A stretch of 64,000 nucleotides of DNA, from NCBI RefSeq assembly GCF_000003855.2, contig NW_003101681.1:6499900-6563899 (forward strand). Reading direction: 5' to 3'. Shown in pieces: positions 47,924 to 60,600 of this stretch. The notes beneath the pieces were generated by a model. It was not told where the DNA came from, did not search any database, and saw nothing but the letters and a program-made list of their open reading frames with translations. Numbering within the stretch: position 1 is the first letter of the stretch; every line of letters starts with the position of its first letter. A program made the translations under genes and the position numbers. Origin of the DNA: Blastomyces gilchristii SLH14081. Its lineage: Eukaryota; Ascomycota; Eurotiomycetes; Onygenales; Ajellomycetaceae.

Positions 47924-48051
47924 TCACGATGCCATGACCAATGCCAGTAATGCCATGCGACAGTAGAGCCCATATTTCATCTGTAACAGTAGAAAAAGAA
48001 GGAACAGTTAGTAAGAGCGAAAAAAGATTTTACAAAATACAAAGATGCTAA

Positions 48052-48082
<31 letters not shown>

Positions 48083-51000
48083 CTATCAGAAAAAGAAAAA
48101 GAAAACAAAACTCACCTGTCGGAAATAAGCCGCGCGCTGGTCAAAATCGACCTCCTCGCAGACCTCCTGGTTGCGCGGCAGAGGATGCATAACGATCATC
48201 TGGCTCTTCGCATGCTTAAGGACTGTGTTATCGATGACGAATGCATTCTTCAACCGCTCATACTCGCCCAAGTCCTCGAACCGCTCCTTCTGCACCCGGG
48301 TGCAGTACAGCACATCCGACCGTGCGATGATCTGCGGAGTAAGCTCCGTCGACTCCAGGATCAGCTGGCCGGACGAGACGAGCTGTTGACGGACCTCCTC
48401 GGGGACAGCGAGCGCCTTGGGCGAGACGAGCTGGACGCGAACTTCGTAGAATTGGAGGAGTTTGACGAGGGAGTGCACGGTGCGGCCGTATTTTAAATCG
48501 CCGGTAAAGGTAATTGTGATGTCGTTGACGGTGCCGAGTTCCTCGCGGATGGTGAAGAGGTCGAGGAAGGCTTGGGTGGGGTGTTCCATGGCTCCGTTTC
48601 CGCCGTTGATGATGGGAACTGGAGAGAATTTGGCGGCGGTGGCAGCGCTGCTGTCATCCGGATGACGGAGGACGATCGCGTCGCTGTAGCAGCCCAGGGT
48701 GCGTACAGTGTCCTGAAGGGTTTCGCCCTTTTGAGTGGACGAATGCTCAGTCGCGACGGGGATGGTGCGGCCACCCAGTCGTTGCATAGCGGCATTGAAC
48801 GAAGCAGACGTACGAGTGGAGGGCTCGAAGAAGAGGGTTGTGAGGACGCGGCCCTTCAGGATGTCAAGGACACCATGGCGTTGGACACCCAGCCTCATCT
48901 CTTGCGCAACCGTGAATAGAAGGTGAAGATCTGGGCGGGTGAACTGGCTGACAGATAGGATATGCTTCTGCTTGAAAGACGATTGTGAAAGCAGCTGTTG
49001 CAATGAGGGTGAAATCCGGGACGGATATGGGTAAATCGGAGCGGCAGGCACAAAGTCGTCTCCTGAGACAGATGGAGCATATCCATCAGGAGCAGCAGGT
49101 TTGAATCTCGACGGGCGCTGAAGCGGTGTGGCCGAGAAAGACAAACGTCTCCCAAAGGCACTTTCCGATCGAGGAGAGGTGGGAAGAATGTCTTTGACTG
49201 CCGGCGATGCTGGAGCCGGTGGCGCTAACCGATGAGAGGACATGTCGGCCCCCTTCGGTGCATCCAGCATCATTTCACCGTCCAAGCAAGAGGTCTTCCC
49301 CTGGAATGTAACTCGTCGGACGGATGCCTTTAGAGTCTTACCGGCAAATGGTGACCAGACATCATGGCTCTGGAATACATATGGCCTGTCAAACTCGATC
49401 TCCACGGAGGCATCTGGCTGGTCATGAAGTTCAAAGATCCTCTTCGGGTTATCGTGGAGTCTGGCGGTAACATCCTCGATAGTTAGTCGCCTGTCAGAAA
49501 CTGCTGTGAAGAGCAGAGGAAGCGCATCCTGGATCCCAACAGCGGGAGAAGCATCGCTACCCGCAACCTGGTATGGAAGACTACCGATAGAAAATATATC
49601 AATCGTATCCAAGTGCTCCCAGAGCACTTCTTGGTCTTTCTTCGAAGGAAGGCATGCGCAACCAGGGTAATCATCGGTAGACAGGAAAAGGGAGTAGATT
49701 GCAACATCGCAAGTCACTTTCAGACCCTTTTCCTTGCTAAGCGCAATCAGGCCCATGTCCTCTTTGCTAGTAACGCTCATGACGTGGATATTGCGATTGT
49801 GAAGACTGGCAAGCAGCAAAATGGAAGCCAGGTCCGTAGCTTTGGCATCGGTGATTATAGGTTTATTGGTCGGCCATGATGCAAAGTGCGAAGTAACCGT
49901 TGCCACCTTGTTGATGTTGCCTGATAGGTGGTTGAATGGGATAAATAACGAACCGACTTCACTGGTGACTAGGCCGAGCTTATCTGAATTATTAGATGTT
50001 GCCGTGACAGAGAGGTTGAAATCGCAGTACGATCCCTTTGACGAATTATGTTGGGCCGTTCTCAACGCCTGAGAGTCAGTAACGAAGCTATCCACGCCCA
50101 CGGGCATGATGCGGACCATGCTAAAACCGTTCGCAATGGAAGCCTTAGTCACCACCTGGAAATCTGGAGAATCTGGGTTAGCGAGTCCTGGCACGAACGC
50201 TGCGACGTTGATTAGGCCGGGGATAGTAACAGCGCGATAGCTCGTTTGGCAATCAATGCTCATCACGTTCATAGTGTAATGGCGTGCAATCGCTTCGATC
50301 AGGATTTTCGCGTTCTTAACGTTGGTGACTAGCGGGGTCTGGTAGTCGACTGCCATTCGCCGTGTTCGATAGCCCTTGCTCATGTAGTTTGCAGGCCGCC
50401 GGAACCTATTGCTGGAGGGAAGATTGATGTAAAGATCAATCAGATTGTTGGCCAAATGCTGCGTAAGAGAATATTCAGACTTAAGGTCCTCCTCCTCTCC
50501 CGCAAGAACTTCGAGGTATTTGACCGGAAGTCCGTGCTCTTTGAGATAGTCCGCAGTGCCCGCCGTGGCAAAAAGGTTGTAGCCAAGCGCGTGCAGCTTT
50601 CTGATAGACGGCAACATCTCTACCTTCTCCTTGAAGGAACCGATGGAGAACAGGACGTTCTTTTTCGGAAGCTTGAAGCCAGTCGAAATCAGAGCTTTGA
50701 GATATGCCTCATACCTGTCACGACCGAAGCAAGCAACTTCACCGGTAGAAGCCATCTCCACTCCGAGCACGGGGTCAGCACCAGAGAGGCGGGAGAATGA
50801 GAATTGCGGAACCTTGACACCGACGTAGTTCTTGGGAATGGTTACCGGCGGGTACTCAGTGAACGGCTTGCCAATCATTGCCATCGTTGCCATTTCGATC
50901 AAGTCAACTCCCATGACTTTGGAAACGAACGGGAAGGATCGAGATGCTCTGACATTGCACTCGATAACTTTAATGTCGTTATCTTTGGCGATGAACTGGA

Positions 51001-54000
51001 TATTGAAAGGTCCAGTGACGTTCAGGGCATTGCCGATCTTGCGGGTCGCTTCCTCGATTCGCCGGACGGTTTCCGGGTCCAAGTCCTGGGGCGGAAGAAT
51101 CAAAGTAGCATCGCCAGAATGGACACCCGCATTCTCAACATGTTCTGAAATAAAATGGCCGACCATAACACCATTCTTGGCAACTGCGTCCATTTCAATT
51201 TCCTTGGCGTTCTCTATGTATTTGGTAATCACCACAGGGTGATCACGGGAGACCTCAACAGCCTGGTTGAGGTAGCTTGCAAGATCATCCAAAGAATAAA
51301 CCGTGTTCATGGCAGCACCAGAGAGCACGTACGAAGGCCGCACCAGTACTGGGTATCCAACCTTCGCACAGAATTCGGTGGCCTCCTCGATACTGGTCAA
51401 TTCCTTCCAAGCTGGCTGATCGACCTCAATATGGTCAAGGAGTCGCGAAAATTTGTACCGATTCTCAGCTGTATCAATCATCTCCGGAGATGTACCAAGG
51501 ACATTAACATGGAGTCTGTGTAAGGGAAGAGCGATGTTGCTCGGTGCCTGTCCTCCCATAGATACAATAACCCCGCTTGCAGACTCAAGTTGGTAGACAT
51601 CAAGGACGGACTCCAAATCGATATTTTCAAAATACAGTCGGTCTGCTTCGTCGTAATCTGTGCTGAGAGTCTCGGGGTTGGACTTGACGATCAATTCAGT
51701 TAGCAAAATACTTGTCCAGGGTCATTTTATTTTCTTTGGGCTTGACAGGGGTTATTTGGAAAAGGGTGCGTTTTTGAGTAAAATTGGGTTTTTTTAGGGG
51801 GTTGGGTTTTGAGGCGACTTGATCCTCTCTTGGGTAATCTTGGGCTCTTCAGGGGTATTGGTCTTCTCTTGGGGCTCCCCAGGGGTATTCTGAACACCGT
51901 CGGCATTCTCAAGAGCGAGGTTGCTCATAGAATTCTGCTTTTCCAAGCTCCTCTGATACCGATTGGTCTTTTCATGACGGGTAAGATTGCTCTTATTGTG
52001 GAAGCCAACGTTACATGGTTTGCAAACAAAGGGGTTCAGGTGCTCCTTGGATTTCCGGAGATGCTTCGCAGTTTTATCATGCTTATTCAGCCAATTTCTG
52101 CATGTAAAGGAAAGGTCGCAGAGCTTGCAATGATATGTCTGCTGCTCCACTTAAACTTTCCTCCGCTTGCCCTGTCTCCAAGTGTCTATCTGGGTTGTTC
52201 GCTCTGGATCGCTTCACTCGCTCATGGGCTGCCTCAATATAATCCGGATAGTTCCCTGCCATCTGCTTATAATGCCAGCTTGAATTGCCGTCCCGGTGGA
52301 TTTCACGATGCTTGATTTCGCGTTCTTTTGCATATATTTCATATTCCTCAGGAGACAGGTCGAACTCGCCGCGAATGCCTTCGTCCAAAGCACAATGACT
52401 GCAGACGCCGTCATATTCGAGTTTTTCGCGATCCCAAAAACAGATATGGCCCATCCTGTAGTTTCCATTTTCGCACTCATCGCCCAGAATATGTGCAAGG
52501 GTGGCTTCGAGAATTAGAAACATCAGGCGGCTGGCAGGTTGCAGAGATTCGGGTGGTCACAGAGTCAGCAGAGTAGCCCCTTGTTGGTGATGGAATATCC
52601 CTCGTCCAATGCAGATTTGACCAAATTGGGAAGAAAGACACCATCATCGTATTGCTTGAGGCGAGAGCGTACCCCAAAGTATGTGGGCGTCCCAGTTGGC
52701 GTTGCGGGCCCTAGTAAAGTCGAGGGCGCTTTCCGGGATTTTCCATTGTAATAGCGTAGATAACCCAGGAGAGGATGGGATCAGGAAAGAGGGACCGAGA
52801 GTACTCGAAGGGCGGGGTTTGGGGCTTTCAGCAGGTCAAAAATGCCGGAGACAAAGGAGAGAGAGAGAGATCCCCTCAGCAATTGCCTCCAGCTCTTCCT
52901 GGCTATAGAAGTTGCAAATAGAGGATGTTTGAAGCGTGGACGGGGATCACAAAGGCATTTCCAAGCAACAAGCTGATGAGCTTGAATACCGTCGGAGCAG
53001 AGAACACAGGAGAAGCCATAGAAATCGAATCGTCTCAGGAGCAAGCAACCAGGAAACAAACTGGTGGAGGCAGAGCAGCAGAGGACCTTGGGGAGCTTTT
53101 GGGAAATCTTGCAGAGCTTTTGAGAAATATAGGAGATGGTGAAATCTAGGAGATTGTGAACCTGGAAGATGGTGTGAAGGCGTGGGAAGATGAGGGAAAA
53201 GACAATTGTCGAGGTGGGAAAAAAGGGGGAAGGGGAGGCGAAAAGTAGGGTTGTCCAAAAAGGGAGGAACGACGTGATGCGACTTACATTCACCATCACC
53301 GTCTTAAAACCCTGCTCTCGAAGAGTTCGAATGGCTCGCACAGAACACCAATCAAACTCGACAGAGGATCCAATTCTGTAGACACCAGAGCCAAGAACCA
53401 TAACACCTTGGTCGTTAAAGTCCACATCGTTTTCGGAGCCGTTGTATGTCAGATACAAGTAGTTCGTGAATGCCGGGAATTCAGCAGCGACGGTATCAAT
53501 TTGTTTGACCACGGGCACAATGCCTGCTTCCACTCTCAGTCGCCTGATAGCCAACTCATTGGAGCTCAAAAACTTCGCCAGTTGCCGGTCCGAGAAACCG
53601 AGCTGCTTCGCCTGTCGAATGAGAGAAATGGGTGCTGTAGTGGCGTTGTAACCAGACATTAGTTTTCCAAAATCGCTGAGGCCTTTCAATTTTCGGAGGA
53701 ACCACTTGTCGATTTTGGTCAATTCCCAGATATCGTCGACAGTGTAGCCCGAATGCATGGCGTTGGCGATAGCGAACAGTCGCTGATCGGAAGGTGTTTG
53801 AAGCTCAGCCTTAATCGACATGAGTGCGTTGGTCTCGTTGAACCCAAGATTGTGAAAGTCGACAGAACGTATGGCTTTCTGAATGGCCTCCTCAAAAGTC
53901 CGTCCAATGCTCATAACCTCCCCAACACTCTTCATTGAAGACCCGAGCTGCGTGGAGACACGGGTAAACTTCTTGAGATCCCAGCGGGGAATCTTAACGA

Positions 54001-56655
54001 CGACATAATCAAGAGAAGGTTCAAAGCAGGCACATGTGACTTTGGTGACTGAGTTTGAAATCTCATTCAGCGGGATTCCGAGGCCAAGTTTAGCCGCGAC
54101 GAAAGCGAGGGGATAGCCTGTTGCTTTAGATGCGAGTGCAGATGATCTTGACAGGCGAGCATTGACCTCAATAATGCAATACTCTTTTGAGAATGGGTTC
54201 AATGCATATTGAATGTTACATTCACCCACCACACCCAGATGGCGGATGACATTGATAGCAGTCGTTCGAAGCATATTGTAGTCCTCATCAGAAAGGGTTT
54301 GCGACGGGGCGACGACAATAGAATCGCCAGTGTGGATACCAAGCGGATCAAAATTCTCCATGTTACACACAGTGATGCAGTTATCACGAGCATCGCGGAC
54401 CACTTCATATTCAATCTCCTTCCACCCTTTCATACTCCTCTCAATAAGAACCTGTGGGCTTGCAGCGAAGGCTTTTGTGCACAGCTCCCGCAGCTGCTCA
54501 GGATCCTCGGCGAAACCGCTTCCAAGGCCACCAAGAGCGTACGCAGCACGGACAATGACGGGAAATCCAATATCCTTGACAACTTCCATGGCTTCCTCGA
54601 GCGTGGAAGCAGAGGCGGATTTGGCGCACTTCTCACCAAGGGCTTCCATGCTTCTCGCGAATAACTCGCGGTCTTCTGTCGTAATGATGGTGTCTATCGG
54701 AGTACCAAGAACTCGAACGCCAAGTTCCTCGAACTCATCTTTGAGCTGAATACCAACCTGGAGCGCAGTTTGGCCGCCAAATGTTACATAGATGGCATCT
54801 GGCCGTTCGTGTTTGATAACCTTGCGGACAAAGTCTGCGTTGACTGGTAAGAAATAGACCTTATCTGCAAGGCCCTTGGAAGTCTGAATCGTCGCGATAT
54901 TGGGGTTAATAAGGACGGTGTAAATTCCTTCTTCTTTCAAAGCCTTTATGGCTTGACTTCCAGAATAGTCAAACTCTCCAGCTTGTCCGATACTGAGACC
55001 ACCGCTACCTAGGATAAGGGCTTTCTTAGCGCTCACTCTCGGGTTTGCAAGCTCGTTCTCTTTAGCGGTGGCGCCAGGGAAGCTAACGGGCTTCTCTAAG
55101 GCACTAGGGAATGCCACGTTCGTTTTAATAGCATCGATGAAGACATCGAATAGGAACTCTGTGTCCTGGGGTCCTGGGGCGCTCTCTGGGTGGAATTGGA
55201 CACTGAAAAATGGGCGGCTAACGTGTCTGATACCTTCGTTGCTTCCATCATTAGCGTTGACAAAGAGCTCCTCCCATCCCTCTGGCAATGTCATAGAATC
55301 AACTGCATATCCGTGGTTTTGCGAAGTAATGTAACAGCGACCGGAGATAAGGCTGGTACAGGGGATATTTTGTCCTCGGTTACCGAACTTCATCTTAATG
55401 GTAGACGCACCCGCAGCCCGGGCAAGTAACTGGTGTCCAAGACAAATACCAAAGATTGGAGTGCGCGAGTCCTTGATGGCGGTTCTAATATTCTCCACTG
55501 TTTTGGACAGGGTGGCGGGGTTGCCCGGGCCGTTGGAAAGGAAAAGGCCGTCATATTCCTTTCCTGCCAAGCTGGGGAAATCATAATCCCATGGTACAAC
55601 AAGGAGCTCGACGCCGCGAGCGAGAAGGCACCGTAGTTGGTTATATTTCATACCAACGTCAACGCACACAACTCTGATCGGGCGACCACAGGGGTGAGAA
55701 AGGACCGAATCCTTTGGTGGGGAGAACAGCTGGGGTTTCCTAATAGAGACTGTAGAATATACCAAGTCAGAGGACGGAGCCTTATACCACGGGTGGGTGG
55801 CGTATTAATCTCACCATCGTTGACCAGGTTCCTCTTATCAGGGTCCATCCATTCAATTTGTTCAAAGGATGCTCTCCAAAGATCGGATTTCTCTTCGTCA
55901 TCAACAACAGCAGTAGTCGAGCCGTTTTTCGGCGCGTCGCTATTCAAGGTTTCAACACTCACACCGGGTTTCTGCAAAAGCATGCGGCCAAGCATGCTTC
56001 CCTTCTCTCGAATTCTCTTTGTGAGGGCGCGGGTATCAACACCATACATGGCAGGAACTCCTTGTTCCTTCAACCACTTCCCGAGAGACGACTCGGCCAA
56101 GAAGTGCGAGTAGTCCTCTCCGCAGTAATTGGCCACTACAAGACCAGCAACATGGATCTCACTGGACTCGAAATATTTGGGCATATCTTGCCCGAGGAGC
56201 TCATCAACCGTTTCTCGCGAAGGGACGCCATAGTTGCCTACCAGCGGGAAGGTGATGATCAAGATCTGGCCACGGTAGGAAGGATCTGTGATTGATTCTG
56301 GGTAGCCCACCATGCCAGTTTGAAAAACCAACTCGCCAGCAATGCTCGCTTCGGCACCAAAACTGTAACCCTGGTAGACGGTGCCATCCTCCAGCTCTAG
56401 GGCATACCACTTGCTCCCATCTCCCCCTTCGCCAGCCATTGGGGCAGAGGCGGGGGGGATAGCACCGCCATTGAGGGAATATGCCGTTTGGGGAGCGAGG
56501 GAAGGCAGGTCTTTATTCTGGGTGGTGTATGCGACGACGCCACCAGAAGCAGGGCTGGACGGAGTAACAGTAGTATCGGTTAGTCGTCTGCTCCTGACGG
56601 AATGAGACTGGCCAGGAGAGCTTTTGGCATCCCCAGCGGCATTGAGAAGCGGCAT
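47924..56655 (-). CDS. pyrABCN: Carbamoyl-phosphate synthase / aspartate carbamoyltransferase multifunctional protein
   Basis: Catalyses the first two steps of UMP synthesis: carbamoyl phosphate from glutamine, bicarbonate and ATP, then carbamoyl aspartate. Exons: 56655-55815, 55749-53288, 51682-48116, 47980-47924 (6,927 bp, 2,308 aa; frame stays open across every junction). Domains: CPSase small and GATase (GICLGHQ Cys about 383; HPE 467-469), CPSase large with two ATP-grasp halves (from about 524), MGS-like regulatory domain (about 1440-1560), DHOase-like domain without the HxH metal motif, so inactive as in fungal homologs (about 1590-1910), then ATCase (about 2007-2300) with FEPSTRTS at about 2054-2060 and HPLPR. 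Length fits Aspergillus pyrABCN. The start is chosen as the first ATG before the conserved region; the N-terminal 70 residues are low complexity. In the family, UTP feedback acts through the MGS-like region. Confidence 0.97.
47981..48115 (-). other. pyrABCN intron 3
   Basis: 135 bp. Donor GTGAGT after CAG, branch site TACTAAC and acceptor TTACAG. It contains a run of 29 A on the coding strand (T at 48054-48082). It separates a 57-bp last exon encoding [18 protein letters not shown], which completes the conserved ATCase C-terminus. Confidence 0.93.
51683..53287 (-). other. pyrABCN intron 2, exceptionally long (1,605 bp)
   Basis: Donor GTAAGT directly after the codons for KTVMVN (53288), branch-like GCTAAC and acceptor AAG before [14 protein letters not shown] (51682). 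It joins in phase 0 inside the second CPSase half, where homologs read continuously through VNxNPET. A conserved protein across the junction and consensus splice signals support splicing. The AAG acceptor is weaker than YAG. The intron hosts a decayed zinc-finger gene. Confidence 0.85.
51794..52745 (-). pseudogene. Decayed C2H2 zinc-finger gene inside pyrABCN intron 2
   Basis: Same strand as the host gene. From ATG at 52745, an overlapping frame reads [18 protein letters not shown] and [17 protein letters not shown]. Next comes an open frame 52523-52083 with a Cys-rich part ([19 protein letters not shown]) and a charged helix region ([20 protein letters not shown]). Then, in another frame, 52150-51794 has two C2H2/U1-like fingers: HCKLCDLSF with H-X-spaced HDKTAKH, and [15 protein letters not shown] with RHEKTNRY, where the last ligand H is Y. 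Frame shifts between these modules show decay. Such fingers occur in multi-copy fungal C2H2 proteins; no function can be assigned. Confidence 0.6.
55750..55814 (-). other. pyrABCN intron 1
   Basis: 65 bp, donor GTGAGA and acceptor CTACAG, interrupting a valine codon between NLVND and [11 protein letters not shown]. Confidence 0.92.
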
Positions 56656-57671
56656 TGTTGGGGGAGATGTCCTGTGAGGGACGGTAAGCCAAAAGCGGGG
56701 TGATGTTTAGCGGAGCATCAGCGTGAAGGAGCACGGGACAGGGTGAAATGGCAGATGACAGGAAGCAATTGGAGTATTAGAGGAATGTAAAAAGAGAGAG
56801 GAGGTTCTGGAAGGGGGGAAGGGGGGAAGGGGGAGAGCGAGTGTGTGATTTTGAAGTGGGTGAAAAAATAAATGGTGACGCCCAGTGGTCTTAGTCAGAT
56901 TCTTTCCGCTCCATGAGTGGCCGAGGAGCGGACCAATCGGAGACGCTGAAGGCTTGGCTTGGCGCTGTTCCGGGCTTCCCATTGGCTGTAAGTTTAGCCG
57001 TTCTTGGCATTAAAGAGCCTCTGGGGCGTACGAAAGGTTCAACGGGTTTCTCCTTTGACAAAGAGTTGCTACAGATAGACAGATAGACAGGACAGATAGA
57101 CGATACCTATGTCTCTTCAACCTCCTCAACAAGGGTCAGAGAAGATCTATCTAAACCGAGGCTCAGGTTACCTCCAGCCCTTGGTCTACAATACCATAGC
57201 GCGCGTAGCGTTAAAGTTCCCCACGCCACTCAACCTCTAGGTTTTTTTTTTTTTTGTTCCCCTCCTAATAACCACCATCTTCCACCATTCTAAGTCAACG
57301 AAACACAGAGTTCAGATAATTCCCTATCAAAATGTCCTCCGCAAGGATCAGCCCGTCTATCCAAAGTATTCTTCCATAGAAACTAGAGGCGAAAACAAAC
57401 TCACGTGACGCAATGACTAACCGCATCCGGCACCTGCTCTCTACAGCGTAGCTCTTTTCTCATATCGTCGAGTACTTTTTTGCTTCCTGCGAATATGTCC
57501 CTTCTCTCTGCAATTGACACTCTTGACACTCGTTGGTGTCAAGCGGGAGATCAGTGTGATGTGTCTTGTTTGGCGTTGATGTCTTTCTGGCGGTATCTCT
57601 GCTCCGTATTCGTTGTGCTCTTTGCTTATTTACTTCCCGACCGAACACCTCTTTCTGGCAGCGGTCCAAAC
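56656..57671. promoter_or_regulatory. Divergent promoter region of pyrABCN and the channel gene
   Basis: About 1 kb between start codons. On the pyrABCN side a polypurine tract on the plus strand (GAAGGGGGGAAGGGGGG, 56810-56838) is pyrimidine-rich on its coding strand, a common fungal core-promoter trait. CACGTG occurs at 57402-57407, a possible bHLH (Cbf1-type) site. There is a T run at 57242-57257 and a GATA-rich repeat (ACAGATAGACAGATAGACAG, 57071 onward). A short upstream ORF (MSSARISPSIQSILP, starting about 57331) may lie in the channel mRNA leader. Confidence 0.6.
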
Positions 57672-60600
57672 ATGATATCCCCACTCTCAAATACTCCGAT
57701 TCCCATATTTTCTTCTCCTTTTAATACCCCATTGTCATCTTCCCCCCGCCCTCTGAGTCCCAGGCGGCTTAGGCAACACGATCCCGAGCAGGATCTTGAA
57801 CAGCTAAACACGTTTACCCGCAATGGCGATGATATAGAAGAAGCAATAGAAGATGAAGCGGAGGAGGCAGAGGAAGATGAGGAAGAAGAAGCAGAAGAAC
57901 AAGGAGACTTCGCCTATGATAATGGTTATGATGATGACGAGGACGGTCCAACGGAGGCATCTCCTCTTCTTCCTATCTTCTCAGCATCCATTCTAGGTAG
58001 GGTTATGAATGCCATGACCAGCTGGGCTATTCATTCTGTTTCATAGATATCTAATAAAAGTTAGACTCCCTTCCGACATATCCTTTAACGCATGCAATTC
58101 GTTTGTTGATAACTACTCGTTGCGAAACTACTCTGTCCTGGGATCAACTCAGATCACCCCAGGTCTCCCAGTTCCTGCTCAAGCCAATTCAACTGCAGAT
58201 TCGCGGCTCTCATTTCTCCAGAGCCACTCTCTATGCGTTGATGGCCAATTGCCTTCAATTCAAAAAGGAAGTGGATTTCCATCCGGAAAATAGTGGTGCC
58301 AGCAATACCAGAGCCATGGTATGCGAATTGCTTGCCATCAAGCTGTTAAAGGAATACACTACTAGAGAGTTGATTGATGCTCTTTCATACGACTTCTATC
58401 CACTGCAGGGACAGCCTCCTCCCTTGTCTAGCAGCACCCTCAGGCCATCCAGTTGGGATACAAACCAACGTTCGAAACTGGTGTCTCCAGGGGCAGTCCG
58501 AATTTCTTGCCTCGAAATTGCCGTCCGCGCACAGGCAAAACGTTTCCTCGCGCATCCGCTTGTAGTCCAACAACTCGAAGCTATTTGGGCAGGTAACATT
58601 GTTTTCCACTTTGCTGCAGATAGTTTACATCGCCAACCAGTCACAACAAGCACAGAATCACCTCCTCAGGGGTATGGGTCGTTCTCCCAAACTAATAACA
58701 GCTATAGCCCCGGGAAACGCAGTCATGATGTGAGGCCCAACCAGAGCGTTGGGATCGGAACTCGTCGTTCCGTAACTCTCTATAACCCCCGAGATGCTTC
58801 TCTTTTTAAACTCTCCCGACTTAGAGTTCCTCGTTATCGACAGGTGCTCTCCACAATGTCCTTCGCAATTTTACTTGGGCTTTTTCTTGCAGTTATTCAA
58901 AGGCGGTCTCCCAAAATTACTACCCTTGAACTTGTGTTCTGGTTTTGGAGTGCAGGGTTTATGCTCGATGAACTTGTAGGGTTCAACGAGCAAGGATTTA
59001 GCCTCTATTTGATGAGCTTCTGGAACACTTTCGATGTGGGCATATTGCTCTTACTGTTTTGCTATTATTGCTTGAGAATATACGGCGTTGTCGCGCCTGG
59101 CCCTCTCAGGCGAATCATTGCAAATAATGCGTACGATATTTTAGCCGCCAATGCCGTTCTGCTCCTCCCACGCCTCTTCTCCGTACTCGACCACTACCGC
59201 TATTTCTCTCAGCTTCTAATCGCCTTCCGCATGATGGCTGCTGACCTCGTTGCTGTTTTCACGCTTATAGTCATTGCGTGTAGCGGTTTTTTTGTTGCTT
59301 TTACGTTCTCATTCGGCAATGGGGACTCGCCGGGGACCGTGATATACGCGCTGTTTCAAATGTTGATGGGCTTTACACCTGCGGCTTGGCAACTCTGGGA
59401 TAAATACAACCCAATCGGGAAAGCAATACTTACCCTTTTCCTATTTATATGCCATTTTCTTGTCGTTACAATACTCATCACAGTGCTAACCAACTCGTTT
59501 ATGGCAATTGTTCAAAATGCCAACGAAGAGCACCAATTTGTGTTTGCAGTCAACACTCTTTCGATGGTTAAGTCAGATGCTCTTTTCTCTTACGTCGCGC
59601 CTGCCAATGTCCTTGCGTGGATTATAGCACCACTTCGATTCACAATGCCGTTTCCAAAATTCATTCAATTGAACCGAACGGTAATTAAAATTACTCATAT
59701 GCCGATCCTATTTACAATCTACCTCTATGAAAAGACAATTTTAAGATCAAGCGTGTTTGAACTGACTGTTCCTGTCGACAATTATCCTGCGAGGTCGAGA
59801 AAATATAATAATCGTCACAGCCACTTCGATGCGTTTACGCGACGGGGCTCGGTCCGCGTACGGGAACCATCGATTGCCACACAGCAGAAGGACCGTGCTC
59901 TTGAGGAGGTATTTCGGCGTCCTTTCAACCACCAAAACGCAAGCTATCGTGGAACGCCGATGCAAAATATCCACCACCAAAATCAGCGACAACAACAATC
60001 TAGCAATCTTGTTGACTCCTGGATGCAGAATATCGAGCCTGGAACCGGGATCGCTTCACCTGAAGAGCAGGATATGAGTACGGTAGAACGGTTGGAGAAA
60101 CAGCGTCTCTGGAGGCACAATGCACGGAGGTATCGTGATCATGTACATGGGATAGTGCGGAACCTTACGAATACTACTCAGTCGATCGCTTCAGATCCAG
60201 AGGATTTGAGAAATAGCGCCGTCCGCCACCGCAGATTCCCGTATAATATATCGATCCACCCTCAAAGCCGGCACCTTCCACAGCAAACAGACATGGAGGG
60301 TGATGATGAGCTTACAAGCAGTGACAATGAGCAAGGGACTTCTGATGGCCCTGGACGCCCGTCAATGCAAAATAGTAACGGGAACGTCCAGGGAGGCAAC
60401 CAATCGTCCTCAAAATCCAGTACCTGGGGTATGGTCAGCCCCCGAAAGAAATCCTCCAGGCCATCCACAGCCAAACTACTATCGCGTAGGAATAGCCCTT
60501 CCCGCCGCCTGAAAACTCCGCAGCGGCATCATTTCCGAAATGCATCTGGGGCGACAATTCTCTACAAGCCCACGCATCCCCAACCGGACGATAAGCAGGG

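Noticed and set aside
48171..51523. Plus-strand ORFs over pyrABCN exon 3
   Set aside because: Shadows of the strongly coding minus strand.
52781..53286. Extension of the exon 2 frame into the intron as coding sequence
   Set aside because: The frame stays open by chance (Phe-, Leu- and Ser-rich), but the conserved protein stops at KTVMVN, followed by a consensus GTAAGT donor.
58103..58130. Start of the channel protein at 58103
   Set aside because: There is no ATG; the conserved N-terminal part is restored only by joining exon 1 through the 68-bp intron.
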